DNA of 64,000 nucleotides from Chryseobacterium mulctrae (GCF_006175945.1 NZ_VAJL01000001.1:1860001-1924000); one strand, 5' to 3'. Counted from the first letter of the stretch, positions 10,401 through 19,595 are shown. Notes: a model not told the origin generated them from the sequence alone. A program made the numbers and translations.

Positions 10401-10868
10401 TTAAAATTTAAGTACTACCAAAGCTTTTTTTATGTCAGAGTAAGGAATTTCTTTTTCCTCCTCTACGTCTACTTTACCTTTACCTACTTCTTTCGGTTTG
10501 CGGTAACGCAGTACAAGAGTAATTTTCTCTTCGTCTACTTCTGCAAGCTCACCTTCTATTTCTGAAGAATCTGTCAACAAAACTTCAATTTCTCTTCCGA
10601 TGTTTTTACGAAACTGTCTCGGAATTGAAAGCGGCTCGCTTAATCCTGCAGACATTACCTGCAGACTGAAATCGTGCTCTTCACGATCCATATTAAATTC
10701 TATTGCACGGCTTGCATCCAGACAATCCTGCACAGTAACACCTTGATCTCCATCTAAGATTACTGTAATATCATCTCCTGCGGAAAACTTCAAATCAATA
10801 AGAAACAGATCTTCTCTTGTCTGAAGGAAATCATTTAATAATGTTTCAATATTTTTTCTAAACTCCAT
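10401..10868 (-). CDS. rimP: Ribosome maturation factor RimP
   Basis: 155 residues from the ATG at 10868 (MEFRKNIETLLNDFLQ), matching the usual RimP length. The N-terminal alpha/beta domain contains VTVQDCLDASRAIEFNMD and DFSLQVMSAGLSEPL (the conserved VSSPGLDRPL region), followed by a C-terminal Sm-like domain. RimP assists 30S subunit maturation. A longer frame reaches upstream to 10994, but it would include the promoter and leader hairpin, so the internal ATG is preferred. It is the first gene of rimP-nusA-infB. Confidence 0.93.
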   Translation of the reverse strand: MEFRKNIETLLNDFLQTREDLFLIDLKFSAGDDITVILDGDQGVTVQDCLDASRAIEFNMDREEHDFSLQVMSAGLSEPLSIPRQFRKNIGREIEVLLTDSSEIEGELAEVDEEKITLVLRYRKPKEVGKGKVDVEEEKEIPYSDIKKALVVLKF

Positions 10869-10895
10869 ATAATATATATCCTGATTTAACAGTAC

Positions 10896-10923
10896 GAAAA
10901 AAGGCTTTCTCTTAGAAGCCTTT
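10896..10923 (-). terminator. Terminator-like hairpin in the rimP-nusA-infB leader (candidate attenuator)
   Basis: On the minus strand the 8-bp stem AAAGGCTT / AAGCCTTT is followed directly by six T residues. It lies between the promoter (-7 box at 10947-10954) and the rimP ATG at 10868. The next upstream gene is divergent, so the hairpin cannot terminate another gene. It therefore looks like a leader attenuator. Upstream A-rich bases could also pair with the T-run and so give an alternative structure. Confidence 0.6.
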
Positions 10924-10946
10924 CCATTTTTTCCGTAAATCTCCTG

Positions 10947-10977
10947 CAAATATATGACATTTTTATAAAATACACAA
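10947..10977 (-). promoter_or_regulatory. Promoter of rimP-nusA-infB
   Basis: TTG (10977-10975), 20 bases, then TATATTTG (10954-10947) on the minus strand, a good match to the Bacteroidetes -33/-7 promoter. Transcription would begin near 10940, giving a leader of about 70 bases. Confidence 0.7.
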
Positions 10978-11129
10978 ATACTCTTCATAATCAACAGAAT
11001 AAGAATTCATCAAAAAAAATTACAATAACTCTACTCTCATAAAAATTAATTTTCGCTACAAATTCTTTTTTAATCTGTCATCTTTAATAAGTTATCATTA
11101 TTTAAAAAAGACCATGAGACAATTTTTAG

Positions 11130-11137
11130 TATTTTTG
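11130..11137 (+). promoter_or_regulatory. Promoter -7 box for ugd
   Basis: TATTTTTG matches TAnnTTTG and lies 25 bases before the TTG start of ugd. No well-placed -33 TTG is seen. Confidence 0.4.
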
Positions 11138-11162
11138 TCAGGAATTTTATAAAACATACATT

Positions 11163-12473
11163 TTGAATATAACGATAGTAGGAACAGGCTATGTAGGTTT
11201 GGTTACAGGAACTACCCTTGCAGAACTTGGCAATTCGGTTTATTGTGTTGATATTGATGAAAAAAAAGTAGAAGGAATGAAAAACGGTATCGTTCCTATT
11301 TACGAGCCTAATCTTGAAGAGATGTTTCACCGAAATATTCAATCTGAAAGATTATTTTTCACAACGAACCTAAAAGAAGCTTTAGATAAAAGTGAAGTCG
11401 TTTATCTTGCTCTTCCCACTCCACCCGGAGAAGACGGTTCGGCAGATTTATCTTACGTTTTGAAAGTAGCCAATGATATAGGCGAACTGATGACCGAATA
11501 TAAAGTGGTTGTTAACAAAAGTACCGTTCCTGTAGGAACGGCCGATAAAGTAAGAGAAACTATTTCCGCAAAAACTACTATTGATTTTGATGTCGTTTCA
11601 AATCCTGAGTTTTTACGTGAGGGTTTTGCAGTGGAAGATTCTATGAATCCTGCAAGAGTTGTTGTAGGATCGAGCTCTGAAAAAGCCAAAGATATTATGG
11701 CGAAAATTTATCAGCCATTTACCAATACCGGAATTCCTATTATTTTTATGGATGAAAAGTCTTCCGAACTTACAAAATATGCATCCAACTCGTTCTTAGC
11801 TGTAAAAATTACGTTTATGAATGAAATCGCCAATTATTGTGAAAAAGTAGGCGCAGATGTAGATAAAGTAAGATTAGGAATGGGAAGCGACGACAGGATT
11901 GGTCACCGTTTCCTGTTTCCAGGAATCGGTTATGGAGGAAGCTGTTTTCCTAAAGACGTTAAAGCTTTAATTAAATCAGGAAAAGACGACAATTTTAATT
12001 TCCAGATTTTGGAAGCGACAGAAAACGTCAATATTTCACAAAAAGTAATTTTGGTTTCTGAAATTGAAAAATATTTCGGTGGAAATATTGAAGGCAAAAC
12101 GATTGCAATGTGGGGATTGGCTTTTAAAGCAAATACAGACGACATCAGAGAAGCCTCTTCGCTAGACAACATTAATTTACTTCTTCAAAAAGGTGCTAAA
12201 ATTGTAGCTTACGATCTTATTGCAGAAGAAAACGTAAGAAAATTATTAGGAGATAAAATAGCTTACGCAAAAACCATGTATGATGCTTTAGAAAATGCAG
12301 ATGCATTATTTATTGCTACAGAATGGCCGGAATTCAAAAATCCGAACTTTGAAATGATGGCGAAGAAGATGAATAATAAAGCTATTTTCGACGGAAGAAA
12401 TATGTATCCGTTAGAAGTTCCCGAACAAAATGGCTTCTATTATAAGAGTATCGGAAGAAAAACGATTCAATAA
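11163..12473 (+). CDS. ugd: UDP-glucose 6-dehydrogenase
   Basis: 436 residues. It oxidises UDP-glucose to UDP-glucuronate with two NAD+. The N-terminal Rossmann motif is VGTGYVGLVTG and the catalytic cysteine lies in GYGGSCFPKD (Cys261). The central helix (LTKYASNSFLAVKITFMNE) and the C-terminal UDP-binding domain (GLAFKANTDDIREA) are complete. The start appears to be TTG at 11163: the reading frame upstream is closed by TAG at 11127, there is no ATG, and the Rossmann strand begins immediately. It is the first gene of the sugar-nucleotide block. UDP-glucuronate could feed the downstream glycosyltransferases directly, or feed further UDP-uronic acid enzymes not present here. Confidence 0.95.
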   Translation: MNITIVGTGYVGLVTGTTLAELGNSVYCVDIDEKKVEGMKNGIVPIYEPNLEEMFHRNIQSERLFFTTNLKEALDKSEVVYLALPTPPGEDGSADLSYVLKVANDIGELMTEYKVVVNKSTVPVGTADKVRETISAKTTIDFDVVSNPEFLREGFAVEDSMNPARVVVGSSSEKAKDIMAKIYQPFTNTGIPIIFMDEKSSELTKYASNSFLAVKITFMNEIANYCEKVGADVDKVRLGMGSDDRIGHRFLFPGIGYGGSCFPKDVKALIKSGKDDNFNFQILEATENVNISQKVILVSEIEKYFGGNIEGKTIAMWGLAFKANTDDIREASSLDNINLLLQKGAKIVAYDLIAEENVRKLLGDKIAYAKTMYDALENADALFIATEWPEFKNPNFEMMAKKMNNKAIFDGRNMYPLEVPEQNGFYYKSIGRKTIQ

Positions 12474-12552
12474 GAGTCAAGGAAAAAGACTCAAGTAAAA
12501 AGAAAAACAAACACCAAAAGCCAAAAACTTACGGTAAACGCATATTATCAAT

Positions 12553-13632
12553 ATGAAAAACATTATCATTACAGGCGGAGCCGGATTTATCGGTTCACAT
12601 GTTGTAAGAGAATTTGTAAAAAACAATCCGGATTCTACGATCATCAATTTGGATGCTCTAACCTATGCCGGAAATCTTGAAAACTTAAAGGACATTGAAA
12701 ATGAGCCTAATTATGTTTTCGAAAAAGCAGATATCACAAAACCGGAAGAACTAAGAAAGGTTTTTGAAAAATATAATCCAGATGCGGTGATTCATTTAGC
12801 TGCAGAAAGTCATGTAGACAGAAGCATTACAGATCCCATGGCATTTATTAATACCAACGTTAACGGAACTGCCAATCTTTTGAATCTTTGTAAAGAATTT
12901 TGGACTTTAAACCCGGATCATACGCACGGAAGATTTCCAAACGAAAAAAGAACCAATCTTTTTTACCACGTTTCCACAGACGAAGTGTACGGAAGTTTAG
13001 GCGAAACAGGATTTTTTTTAGAAACGACTTCTTACGATCCGCAATCCCCTTATTCGGCTTCAAAAGCAGCTTCAGACCATTTGGTTAGAGCTTACGGAAA
13101 CACTTACGGAATGCCTTTTATTGTTTCAAACTGTTCAAACAATTATGGTCCAAATCATTTTCCTGAGAAACTGATTCCGCTTTGTATTTCGAATATTATT
13201 AACGAAAAACCTTTGCCAATTTACGGTGACGGAAAATATACAAGAGACTGGTTATTTGTAATCGATCACGCCAAAGCTATTCATCAGATTTTTAATGAGG
13301 CTAAAACGGGAGAAACTTACAATATTGGTGGTTTCAACGAATGGCAAAATATTGATTTGGTAAAAGAATTAATTAAGCAAATGGATGAAAAGCTTGGAAA
13401 TCCTGCAGGACATTCAGAAAAATTAATTACTTATGTAAAAGACAGACCGGGTCACGACAAACGTTATGCAATTGATGCAACAAAATTGAACTCTGAACTA
13501 GGCTGGAAACCTTCTGTAACCTTCGAACAAGGATTAGGAAAAACAATTGACTGGTTCTTAGAGAATAAAGAATGGCTGGAAAATGTAACCAGCGGAGATT
13601 ATGAGAAATATTACGAAAAGCAATATAACTAA
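12553..13632 (+). CDS. rmlB: dTDP-glucose 4,6-dehydratase
   Basis: 359-residue extended SDR enzyme that converts dTDP-glucose to dTDP-4-keto-6-deoxyglucose. It has the NAD motif [11 protein letters not shown] at the N-terminus, the catalytic Asp-Glu pair in STDEVYG (D143/E144) and the YxxxK motif in YSASK (Y167/K171). [15 protein letters not shown] and [12 protein letters not shown] are family hallmarks. It lies 79 bases after ugd and 11 bases before rmlA. No rmlC or rmlD follows, so the 4-keto product may go to a sugar other than L-rhamnose, or the remaining genes may be elsewhere on the chromosome. Confidence 0.95.
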   Translation: MKNIIITGGAGFIGSHVVREFVKNNPDSTIINLDALTYAGNLENLKDIENEPNYVFEKADITKPEELRKVFEKYNPDAVIHLAAESHVDRSITDPMAFINTNVNGTANLLNLCKEFWTLNPDHTHGRFPNEKRTNLFYHVSTDEVYGSLGETGFFLETTSYDPQSPYSASKAASDHLVRAYGNTYGMPFIVSNCSNNYGPNHFPEKLIPLCISNIINEKPLPIYGDGKYTRDWLFVIDHAKAIHQIFNEAKTGETYNIGGFNEWQNIDLVKELIKQMDEKLGNPAGHSEKLITYVKDRPGHDKRYAIDATKLNSELGWKPSVTFEQGLGKTIDWFLENKEWLENVTSGDYEKYYEKQYN

Positions 13633-13643
13633 TCAAACAAAAG

Positions 13644-14507
13644 ATGAAAGGTATCATTTTAGCCGGAGGTTCCGGAACAAGACTTTATCCTCTTACCATC
13701 GCTGTAAGCAAGCAACTGATGCCTGTTTACGACAAACCGATGATCTATTACCCTCTTTCCACATTGCTCTTAGCAGGAATTAAAGATATTCTGATTATTA
13801 CAACTCCTCATGATCAGGCTGGTTTTATCAAGCTTTTAGGTGACGGATCACAAATTGGCTGTAATATTGAATATGTTGTACAACCAAGTCCAGATGGTCT
13901 TGCACAGGCTTTTATTCTTGGAGACAAATTCATTGGTGACGATTCTGTAGCTTTAGTTTTAGGAGATAATATTTTTTACGGCTCAGAAATGGGGACTTTA
14001 TTAAAAAACAAAACGAATCCGGAAGGAGGTGTCGTTTTCGCGTATCACGTTTCAGATCCTGAAAGATATGGTGTCGTAGAATTTGATGACGAGTTTAAAG
14101 CTGTTTCCATCGAAGAAAAACCTTTGACACCGAAATCGAATTACGCCGTTCCGGGATTATATTTTTATGACAATGAAGTTGTAGAAATTGCCAAAAACAT
14201 TAAACCTTCTTCAAGAGGAGAATTGGAAATTACCGATGTAAACAATGTTTATCTAAGCAAAGGAAAACTGGAAGTTGCTGTTTTAGACAGAGGAACAGCA
14301 TGGTTAGACACCGGAACTTTCGATTCTTTGAATGATGCTTCAGAATTTGTAAGCGTTATCGAAAAAAGACAAGGTTTCAAAATCGGCTGTATTGAAGAAA
14401 TTGCTTTCAGAAACGGTTTCATTAATGAAGAAAAGCTTTTAGAAACCGCAACCAAATATGGCAAAAGCGGATATGGAGAATATCTGAAAAAGCTCGTGAA
14501 TAAATAA
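13644..14507 (+). CDS. rmlA: Glucose-1-phosphate thymidylyltransferase
   Basis: 287 residues, the normal RmlA length. It makes dTDP-glucose from dTTP and glucose-1-phosphate. The nucleotide-binding signature [11 protein letters not shown] is at residues 8-18, followed by [20 protein letters not shown], the Mg-binding VLGDNIFYG and [19 protein letters not shown]. The start gives the canonical [13 protein letters not shown]. It lies 11 bases after rmlB in the same transcript and ends at a terminator 18 bases downstream, so ugd-rmlB-rmlA form a unit separate from the ABC transporter genes. Confidence 0.96.
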   Translation: MKGIILAGGSGTRLYPLTIAVSKQLMPVYDKPMIYYPLSTLLLAGIKDILIITTPHDQAGFIKLLGDGSQIGCNIEYVVQPSPDGLAQAFILGDKFIGDDSVALVLGDNIFYGSEMGTLLKNKTNPEGGVVFAYHVSDPERYGVVEFDDEFKAVSIEEKPLTPKSNYAVPGLYFYDNEVVEIAKNIKPSSRGELEITDVNNVYLSKGKLEVAVLDRGTAWLDTGTFDSLNDASEFVSVIEKRQGFKIGCIEEIAFRNGFINEEKLLETATKYGKSGYGEYLKKLVNK

Positions 14508-14525
14508 TAAAACAATCTAAAATAC

Positions 14526-14560
14526 AAAAAGCTATTGGTCTAAAATCAGTAGCTTTTTTT
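14526..14560 (+). terminator. Intrinsic terminator after rmlA
   Basis: The stem AAAAAGCTA / TAGCTTTTT with a 15-base loop runs into a T-rich tail. It separates the sugar-nucleotide genes from wzm. Confidence 0.75.
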
Positions 14561-14634
14561 GTTTAAAGAAATAATTATTAATATATTAGCTATGCTTTTG
14601 CCAGAATATGAACAATATTTCAAAATTCAGCGAA

Positions 14635-14663
14635 TTGAAAATCAATTAATTATTTTAAATTTG
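14635..14663 (+). promoter_or_regulatory. Promoter of wzm and the polysaccharide genes
   Basis: TTG (14635-14637), 18 bases, then TAAATTTG (14656-14663). The -7 box ends 15 bases before the wzm ATG, implying a very short leader. This is the best promoter at the head of the polysaccharide locus. Confidence 0.7.
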
Positions 14664-14678
14664 TAAAAATTCCCACAA

Positions 14679-15536
14679 ATGAATGAACCACAGCAAAAGT
14701 GGACAGATACAATAGAGTCTAATCACTCTTTATTCCAACTCAATTTAAAAGAAGTATGGCAATACCGTGATTTGGTATTCATGTTTGTAAAGAGAGATTT
14801 TATTTCTTCCTTCAAACAAACCATATTAGGTCCTCTTTGGTTTTTTATCAATCCTATCATGACTACTATTGTCTTTACACTAGTTTTTGGAAATATTGCA
14901 AATCTACCTACTGATGGTATTCCACCCATATTATTTTATTTAGCAGGAAATACACTTTGGGGATATTTTAGCACAACCATGCTAAGTGTCTCTAATGTAT
15001 TTACCGGAAATGCAGGAATTTTCGGGAAAGTATATTTCCCCAGACTGGTCACTCCTATTTCTACCATTATCTCAAGCTTTATGCGCCTAGGAATTCAATT
15101 GGTCTTATTTTGGACTGTATTGGCATATTATATTTATAGAGGCGATGTACAACCCAATTCATGGGCATTTTTCTTTCCTGTATTGATTATCTTTCTTGCC
15201 TTATTTTCACTAGGATTAGGGATGATATTTTCGTCACTGACTACCAAATACAGAGATTTGTCTTTATTATTAGGATTTGGAGTTAGTTTACTCATGTGGT
15301 TCACACCTGTGATTCTTCCAACATCTTTGGTGAAACAAAAATTAGGAAACTATGGTTATTTGGCAGACCTAAACCCTCTTACACCTATTTTTGAATGCTT
15401 TAAATATGGCTTCATCGGATCCGGAGACTTTAACATGACCAGATTATTAATCAGCTTCTTCTTTATCATTATTGTATTGTTATTTGGAATCATTGTTTTC
15501 AATAAATCGGAGAAATCTTTTATTGACACCGTGTAA
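14679..15536 (+). CDS. wzm: ABC-2 polysaccharide exporter, permease (Wzm)
   Basis: 285 residues. After a cytoplasmic N-terminus with VWQYRDLVFMFVKRDFISSFKQTILGPLWFFI, the typical start of Wzm/TagG permeases, about six membrane segments follow, with a conserved FTPVILP-type motif before the last pair. It forms the inner-membrane channel that moves lipid-linked O-antigen or capsule glycan from the cytoplasm. It is directly followed by its ATPase wzt (68-base gap). In this pathway the glycan is completed in the cytoplasm, which fits the many glycosyltransferase genes downstream. Whether the polymer is O-antigen or capsule is not resolved. Confidence 0.93.
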   Translation: MNEPQQKWTDTIESNHSLFQLNLKEVWQYRDLVFMFVKRDFISSFKQTILGPLWFFINPIMTTIVFTLVFGNIANLPTDGIPPILFYLAGNTLWGYFSTTMLSVSNVFTGNAGIFGKVYFPRLVTPISTIISSFMRLGIQLVLFWTVLAYYIYRGDVQPNSWAFFFPVLIIFLALFSLGLGMIFSSLTTKYRDLSLLLGFGVSLLMWFTPVILPTSLVKQKLGNYGYLADLNPLTPIFECFKYGFIGSGDFNMTRLLISFFFIIIVLLFGIIVFNKSEKSFIDTV

Positions 15537-15604
15537 TATAATAGATAATGAGATAATTAGTGATCACCGAGCCAGATTATTTTTAAAATTTTAAATTAAA
15601 ACAC

Positions 15605-16846
15605 ATGCTTGCATTAAAGGCAGAAAACATATCGAAACAATACCGTCTTGGACAAGTGGGTACAGGAACTTTAACGCATGATCTCAACCGGTTTTGGCAT
15701 AAAGTAAGAGGAAAAGAGAATCCGTATCTTAAAATTGGTGAGTCTAATGACCGCTCGTCCAAAGGGATATCCGACTACGTCTGGTCACTTCGAGATATTA
15801 ACTTCGAGATTGAGCAAGGTGATGCAGTTGGAATTATCGGACGAAATGGTGCCGGGAAATCTACTTTACTGAAAATTCTCAGCAAAGTGACCAAACCTAC
15901 CACCGGGAAGATTCATACCAACGGAAGAATTGCTTCATTATTGGAAGTAGGAACAGGATTCCATCCTGAAATGACAGGGCGTGAAAACATCTTCTTAAAC
16001 GGTGCCATTTTAGGAATGACTAAAAAGGAAATCACGAGAAAATTTGACGAGATTGTTGATTTCTCGGGTGTTGAAAGATATATCGATACCCCTGTAAAAA
16101 GATATTCATCCGGAATGTATGTACGTTTGGCATTTGCTGTTGCTGCGCACTTAGAATCTGAAATTTTAATTGTAGATGAGGTTTTAGCAGTGGGTGATGC
16201 TGAATTTCAGAAAAAATGTCTAGGAAAAATGGGCGATGTAACGAAGGGAGAAGGGAGGACCATTTTGTTCGTAAGCCATAATCTACATAGTATTTTGAAA
16301 CTTTGCAAAAAAGGGATCCTTTTAGAAAATGGATTTTTAAAAGGAGATTCAGACATTAATTCCATTGTAAACCTATATAATTCGAATGCAGGAAGTGAAG
16401 AGATTTTACCAAACTTTGACCAGGATATCTTTCTAAAAGATTTTAAATCTTATAAAAAAAATGATCCTACGAGCAATTTGCAGACTGTTCAAGATGGCAT
16501 ATTAGAATTTCACATACAATCCAATAGAAACATTAAAAACATCAATATTGGAATTGGATTTAATGACGATCTTGGAAACAGACTGTTTACTCCTTTCTCT
16601 GCGCATTTCCAGCAATCTTTTGATTTGTCTGCTGGAGAAAACATCATATGTTGTGAGATTATGAAATTTCCTTTAAAATCAGGAAAATACAATTGTGAAA
16701 TCTATATAGGTGATAATTCTCAAACTCACGACTATTATGACAAAGGTCTTACAGTTAATGTCAAAGATAACTTCGAATTAGAAAAACCAGACTATTCCCA
16801 AGGATATTTCACTATAAATCAACAATGGACTAATGAAAGAAAATAA
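15605..16846 (+). CDS. wzt: ABC-2 polysaccharide exporter, ATPase with C-terminal domain (Wzt)
   Basis: 413 residues. The ABC domain has Walker A GRNGAGKST (about 79-87), the Wzt-type motif HPEMTGRENIFLNG, signature YSSGMYVRLAF (about 167) and Walker B ILIVDEVLAVGD. Residues from about 260 form an extra beta-rich domain like the Wzt carbohydrate-binding domain, which in Escherichia coli O8/O9a recognises the modified non-reducing end of the glycan. That suggests export coupled to chain termination rather than simple TagH-type export. The 3' end overlaps the following methyltransferase by 14 bases, an arrangement that points to a linked job. Confidence 0.93.
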   Translation: MLALKAENISKQYRLGQVGTGTLTHDLNRFWHKVRGKENPYLKIGESNDRSSKGISDYVWSLRDINFEIEQGDAVGIIGRNGAGKSTLLKILSKVTKPTTGKIHTNGRIASLLEVGTGFHPEMTGRENIFLNGAILGMTKKEITRKFDEIVDFSGVERYIDTPVKRYSSGMYVRLAFAVAAHLESEILIVDEVLAVGDAEFQKKCLGKMGDVTKGEGRTILFVSHNLHSILKLCKKGILLENGFLKGDSDINSIVNLYNSNAGSEEILPNFDQDIFLKDFKSYKKNDPTSNLQTVQDGILEFHIQSNRNIKNINIGIGFNDDLGNRLFTPFSAHFQQSFDLSAGENIICCEIMKFPLKSGKYNCEIYIGDNSQTHDYYDKGLTVNVKDNFELEKPDYSQGYFTINQQWTNERK

Positions 16847-17618
16847 TATTGAAGAAGAATTATTCTGTACAAATTTTGAGTTAAGAAATCTTTCCGACTT
16901 ACTTGTTTATGGGAAAGCTGAAAGATGGGTACATGGTTTTATGCTAAAAAAATACGAAGATGAGCATTTGAACAGATACGATTATGCGATCAATTATACA
17001 AAAGGCAAAAAGGTTTTAGATATTGCTAGCGGCTGTGGTTACGGCACTTACTTATTAGCTACTCAGGGAGAGGCAAAATCGGTAGTAGGAGTTGATTTAA
17101 GTGAAGATGCAATTCGATATGGCAATCACAGATATGCACACGAAAGTATTAGTCGCTTTGTAGAAGATGGCACCAAATATAAAGACAAAGAACCATTTGA
17201 TGTTATTGTAAGCTTTGAAACGGTTGAGCATATACCCAATTATCTTGATTTCATCAATAATCTTTATGAAAATTTAAGTGATGATGGAGTTCTACTTATC
17301 TCAACACCTATCACAAAAATCACAACTACAAAACCAGACAATCCATTTCATGTTATTGAGTGGAATTTTTATGATTTTCACACTTTATTTAAAGAAAAAT
17401 TTGAAATCGTTGATATTATTGTTCAGGAAATCAAAATAGTTGGTGAACGTAAAAGAAAAGAATATAATCTCAAAAACCGTCTTCTTAATAAAATTTCGAA
17501 GGAAAAAATAATGTACATACAAGGTAAGCCTATAGAAAAATTTACCAATCAATATGATATGAATCTGTGCAATCAAGGATATCAAACATTGATATTAAGA
17601 AGAAAAAGAAATGTCTAA
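16833..17618 (+). CDS. Class I SAM methyltransferase, candidate glycan chain terminator
   Basis: 261 residues. It has the SAM-binding motif VLDIASGCGYGTYLLA (about 61-76), the acidic VGVDLS at the end of strand 2, and post-motifs FDVIVSFETVEHI and LSDDGVLLISTP. This is a Methyltransf_11/25-type fold. It overlaps wzt by 14 bases and the next glycosyltransferase by 8. In ABC-dependent O-antigen systems a methyltransferase such as WbdD caps the non-reducing end, which Wzt then recognises; this gene's position suggests the same role, but unlike WbdD no kinase domain is seen. Methylation of an internal sugar is the alternative. Confidence 0.8.
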   Translation: MKENNIEEELFCTNFELRNLSDLLVYGKAERWVHGFMLKKYEDEHLNRYDYAINYTKGKKVLDIASGCGYGTYLLATQGEAKSVVGVDLSEDAIRYGNHRYAHESISRFVEDGTKYKDKEPFDVIVSFETVEHIPNYLDFINNLYENLSDDGVLLISTPITKITTTKPDNPFHVIEWNFYDFHTLFKEKFEIVDIIVQEIKIVGERKRKEYNLKNRLLNKISKEKIMYIQGKPIEKFTNQYDMNLCNQGYQTLILRRKRNV

Positions 17619-18522
17619 ACTCGCCATTGTCATCCCCTATTACAAGATAGAATTTTTTGAAGAAACCATCAAAAGTATTGCCGCCCAAAGCAATAAAGAC
17701 TTCGTGCTGTATATAGGAAATGATGCGGCTCCTGAAAACCCTCTTCCTGTTATTGATCTATATTTTAGTCCTGAAAAATATCATTATTATCATTATAAAG
17801 AAAATTTAGGTGGGGAAAATCTTGCATTGCAGTGGGAAAGAATTTTAGAAAATGTACATGAAGATTGGTTTCAGATATTGGGGGATGATGATACTATAGC
17901 AGAAAATTTTGTAGATGAATTCTACAAATCACTTCCCTATGTACAAGCAAATACAATCAGCGTAATAAAGACTGTGCATCACCATATCGATGATTTAGGA
18001 AATCTCATCAACATCAACGATTACAATACATCAGTCTTTAATGCGATAGATTTTTTTCAGAATAAATACCGAGGTAAAGTAAGCAGCAGTCTTTCTGAGA
18101 ACCTATTTCAAACCAGTATGTATAAAAAATACAGATTTGAAAAAATACCGCTGGCATGGGGTAGTGATGATATTGCCATATTAGCATTCTCAGGAGTGGG
18201 TAAAATATTTTACAACAGAAATACTTTTGTACATGTAAGGATTTCTGATTACAGTATCTCCGGATCTGAAAGGCTGCAACAGCAAAAATCTGATGCATAT
18301 AATGTGTTCAGAGAAACATTTTTAACAAAATATTCCGCACATTTTCCTATCGATTTCGTAGATGAAGTTTTGACCAAATATTTACAGTACTGTTATTCTA
18401 AAAAATTGAGTGCCAACTATTCTGTTTCATACTATTATCTCAGAAATTTCAAACTTTTTCACTTCGCTAAAACCATAAAAAAAATCCATTATGTAAACGC
18501 ACACAAAAAGCGTAATGGCTGA
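17611..18522 (+). CDS. Family 2 glycosyltransferase
   Basis: 303 residues with a GT-A fold: IVIPYYKIEFFEETIKSI at the N-terminus, a nucleotide-binding NDAAP region, and GDDDT as the DxD-like metal site at about 91-95. The C-terminal third is basic and aromatic and may contact membrane or acceptor. It overlaps the methyltransferase by 8 bases, so it is in the wzm-wzt transcript. The acceptor and donor sugars cannot be inferred. After its stop comes a 180-base stretch with no recognised coding remnant. Confidence 0.85.
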   Translation: MSKLAIVIPYYKIEFFEETIKSIAAQSNKDFVLYIGNDAAPENPLPVIDLYFSPEKYHYYHYKENLGGENLALQWERILENVHEDWFQILGDDDTIAENFVDEFYKSLPYVQANTISVIKTVHHHIDDLGNLININDYNTSVFNAIDFFQNKYRGKVSSSLSENLFQTSMYKKYRFEKIPLAWGSDDIAILAFSGVGKIFYNRNTFVHVRISDYSISGSERLQQQKSDAYNVFRETFLTKYSAHFPIDFVDEVLTKYLQYCYSKKLSANYSVSYYYLRNFKLFHFAKTIKKIHYVNAHKKRNG

Positions 18523-18732
18523 TCAATACCACAGCGACGGCTGTATAGCACATATTAAATCAATCTCTAAGATATGATGTATCATGCTTTTTTGTTATTT
18601 ACGATTTGTCAGTTAATAAAAATTGCACTTACTAAGCCCAAGCTTTACAAAAAGCAGGACTTACATAAACCGACAATGCAGCCAACAATGATTAAAACGC
18701 AGTGACAAAATATCTTACTAGAGTATTTTTAA

Positions 18733-18740
18733 TATCTTTG
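18733..18740 (+). promoter_or_regulatory. Internal -7 box before the second GT2 gene
   Basis: TATCTTTG fits TAnnTTTG. It lies just before the ATG codons at 18744 and 18759 and argues against the further upstream start at 18702. No good -33 TTG is seen. The stretch 18523-18732 holds nothing else I recognise. Confidence 0.3.
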
Positions 18741-18743
18741 CTA

Positions 18744-19595
18744 ATGAAAAAACACAGTATGTTTCAACCATTAATTTCTATAATCGTTCCCTGCTATAAT
18801 CAGGCTCAATATCTTGATGAGTGTTTGCAGTCTGTTATGGATCAAACTTATCAAACATGGGAATGTATCATCGTGAATGATGGTTCACCAGACAATACCG
18901 AAGAAATTGTAAAGTACTGGCTTGATAAGGATAATCGTTTTAGATACATCTTTCAAGAAAACAAAGGAGTTTCGGCAGCCCGAAATAATGGTATCAAAAA
19001 CGCAAAAGGAGAATGGATTTTGCCTTTGGATGGTGATGATAAAGTACATCAAGACTATCTAAAATATGCAAATGAAAAAATCCGGGAAGATTATGACATT
19101 ATCTACTCTAATGCTCAATATTTTGGCGAAAAAAATGATATTTGGAAATTAGACGAGTTCTCTTTTGTGACCTTGTTATATCATAACATTATATTTTGCT
19201 CGGCCATTTTTAGGAAGAAGCAGAATGTTTTATTTGACGAAACGATGGTAGATGGCTTAGAAGATTGGGAATTTTGGATAAGTTATATTTCGCAAGATCT
19301 ATCCGATATAAAAATATACAAATTCGATAAAATTTTATTTTATTATCGCATCAAAAAAGAGTCGAAAAATCAAAAAATAAATTTTGAAAGTAGTACTTTT
19401 AATAACGTTCAGTCATATGTTTTAAGTAAACATTATGCAACTTACAAAAGATATATCGGTGATTATTTTGATTTGCTTTATAAAACTCGCCTTCTTGAAA
19501 AGGAAAAAAACATTTATAAAAAAGCTTATGAAAGCAAACGTTATAAATTAGGAGATAAAATAGTTACCATGCTGGAAAAATTAAAAATTAAATAA
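18744..19595 (+). CDS. Family 2 glycosyltransferase
   Basis: About 283 residues. The GT-A core begins FQPLISIIVPCYNQAQYLDE and continues with VNDGSPDNTEE, the acceptor-side AARNNGIKNAKGEWILPLDGDDK (DGDD as the metal site) and an EDWEFWI segment typical of GT2 enzymes. The frame is open to an ATG at 18702, but a -7 box at 18733-18740 and the family's usual N-terminus favour ATG 18744 or 18759. Its stop overlaps the next start (TAATG), so translation of the two is coupled. Confidence 0.87.
   Translation: MKKHSMFQPLISIIVPCYNQAQYLDECLQSVMDQTYQTWECIIVNDGSPDNTEEIVKYWLDKDNRFRYIFQENKGVSAARNNGIKNAKGEWILPLDGDDKVHQDYLKYANEKIREDYDIIYSNAQYFGEKNDIWKLDEFSFVTLLYHNIIFCSAIFRKKQNVLFDETMVDGLEDWEFWISYISQDLSDIKIYKFDKILFYYRIKKESKNQKINFESSTFNNVQSYVLSKHYATYKRYIGDYFDLLYKTRLLEKEKNIYKKAYESKRYKLGDKIVTMLEKLKIK

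Noticed and set aside
10869..10994. Upstream extension of rimP to 10994
   Set aside because: It covers the promoter and leader hairpin and adds residues with no RimP similarity.
18523..18743. Possible gene remnant between two GT2 genes
   Set aside because: Read in all frames it gave no recognisable transferase or other family fragment; only a -7 box is supported.
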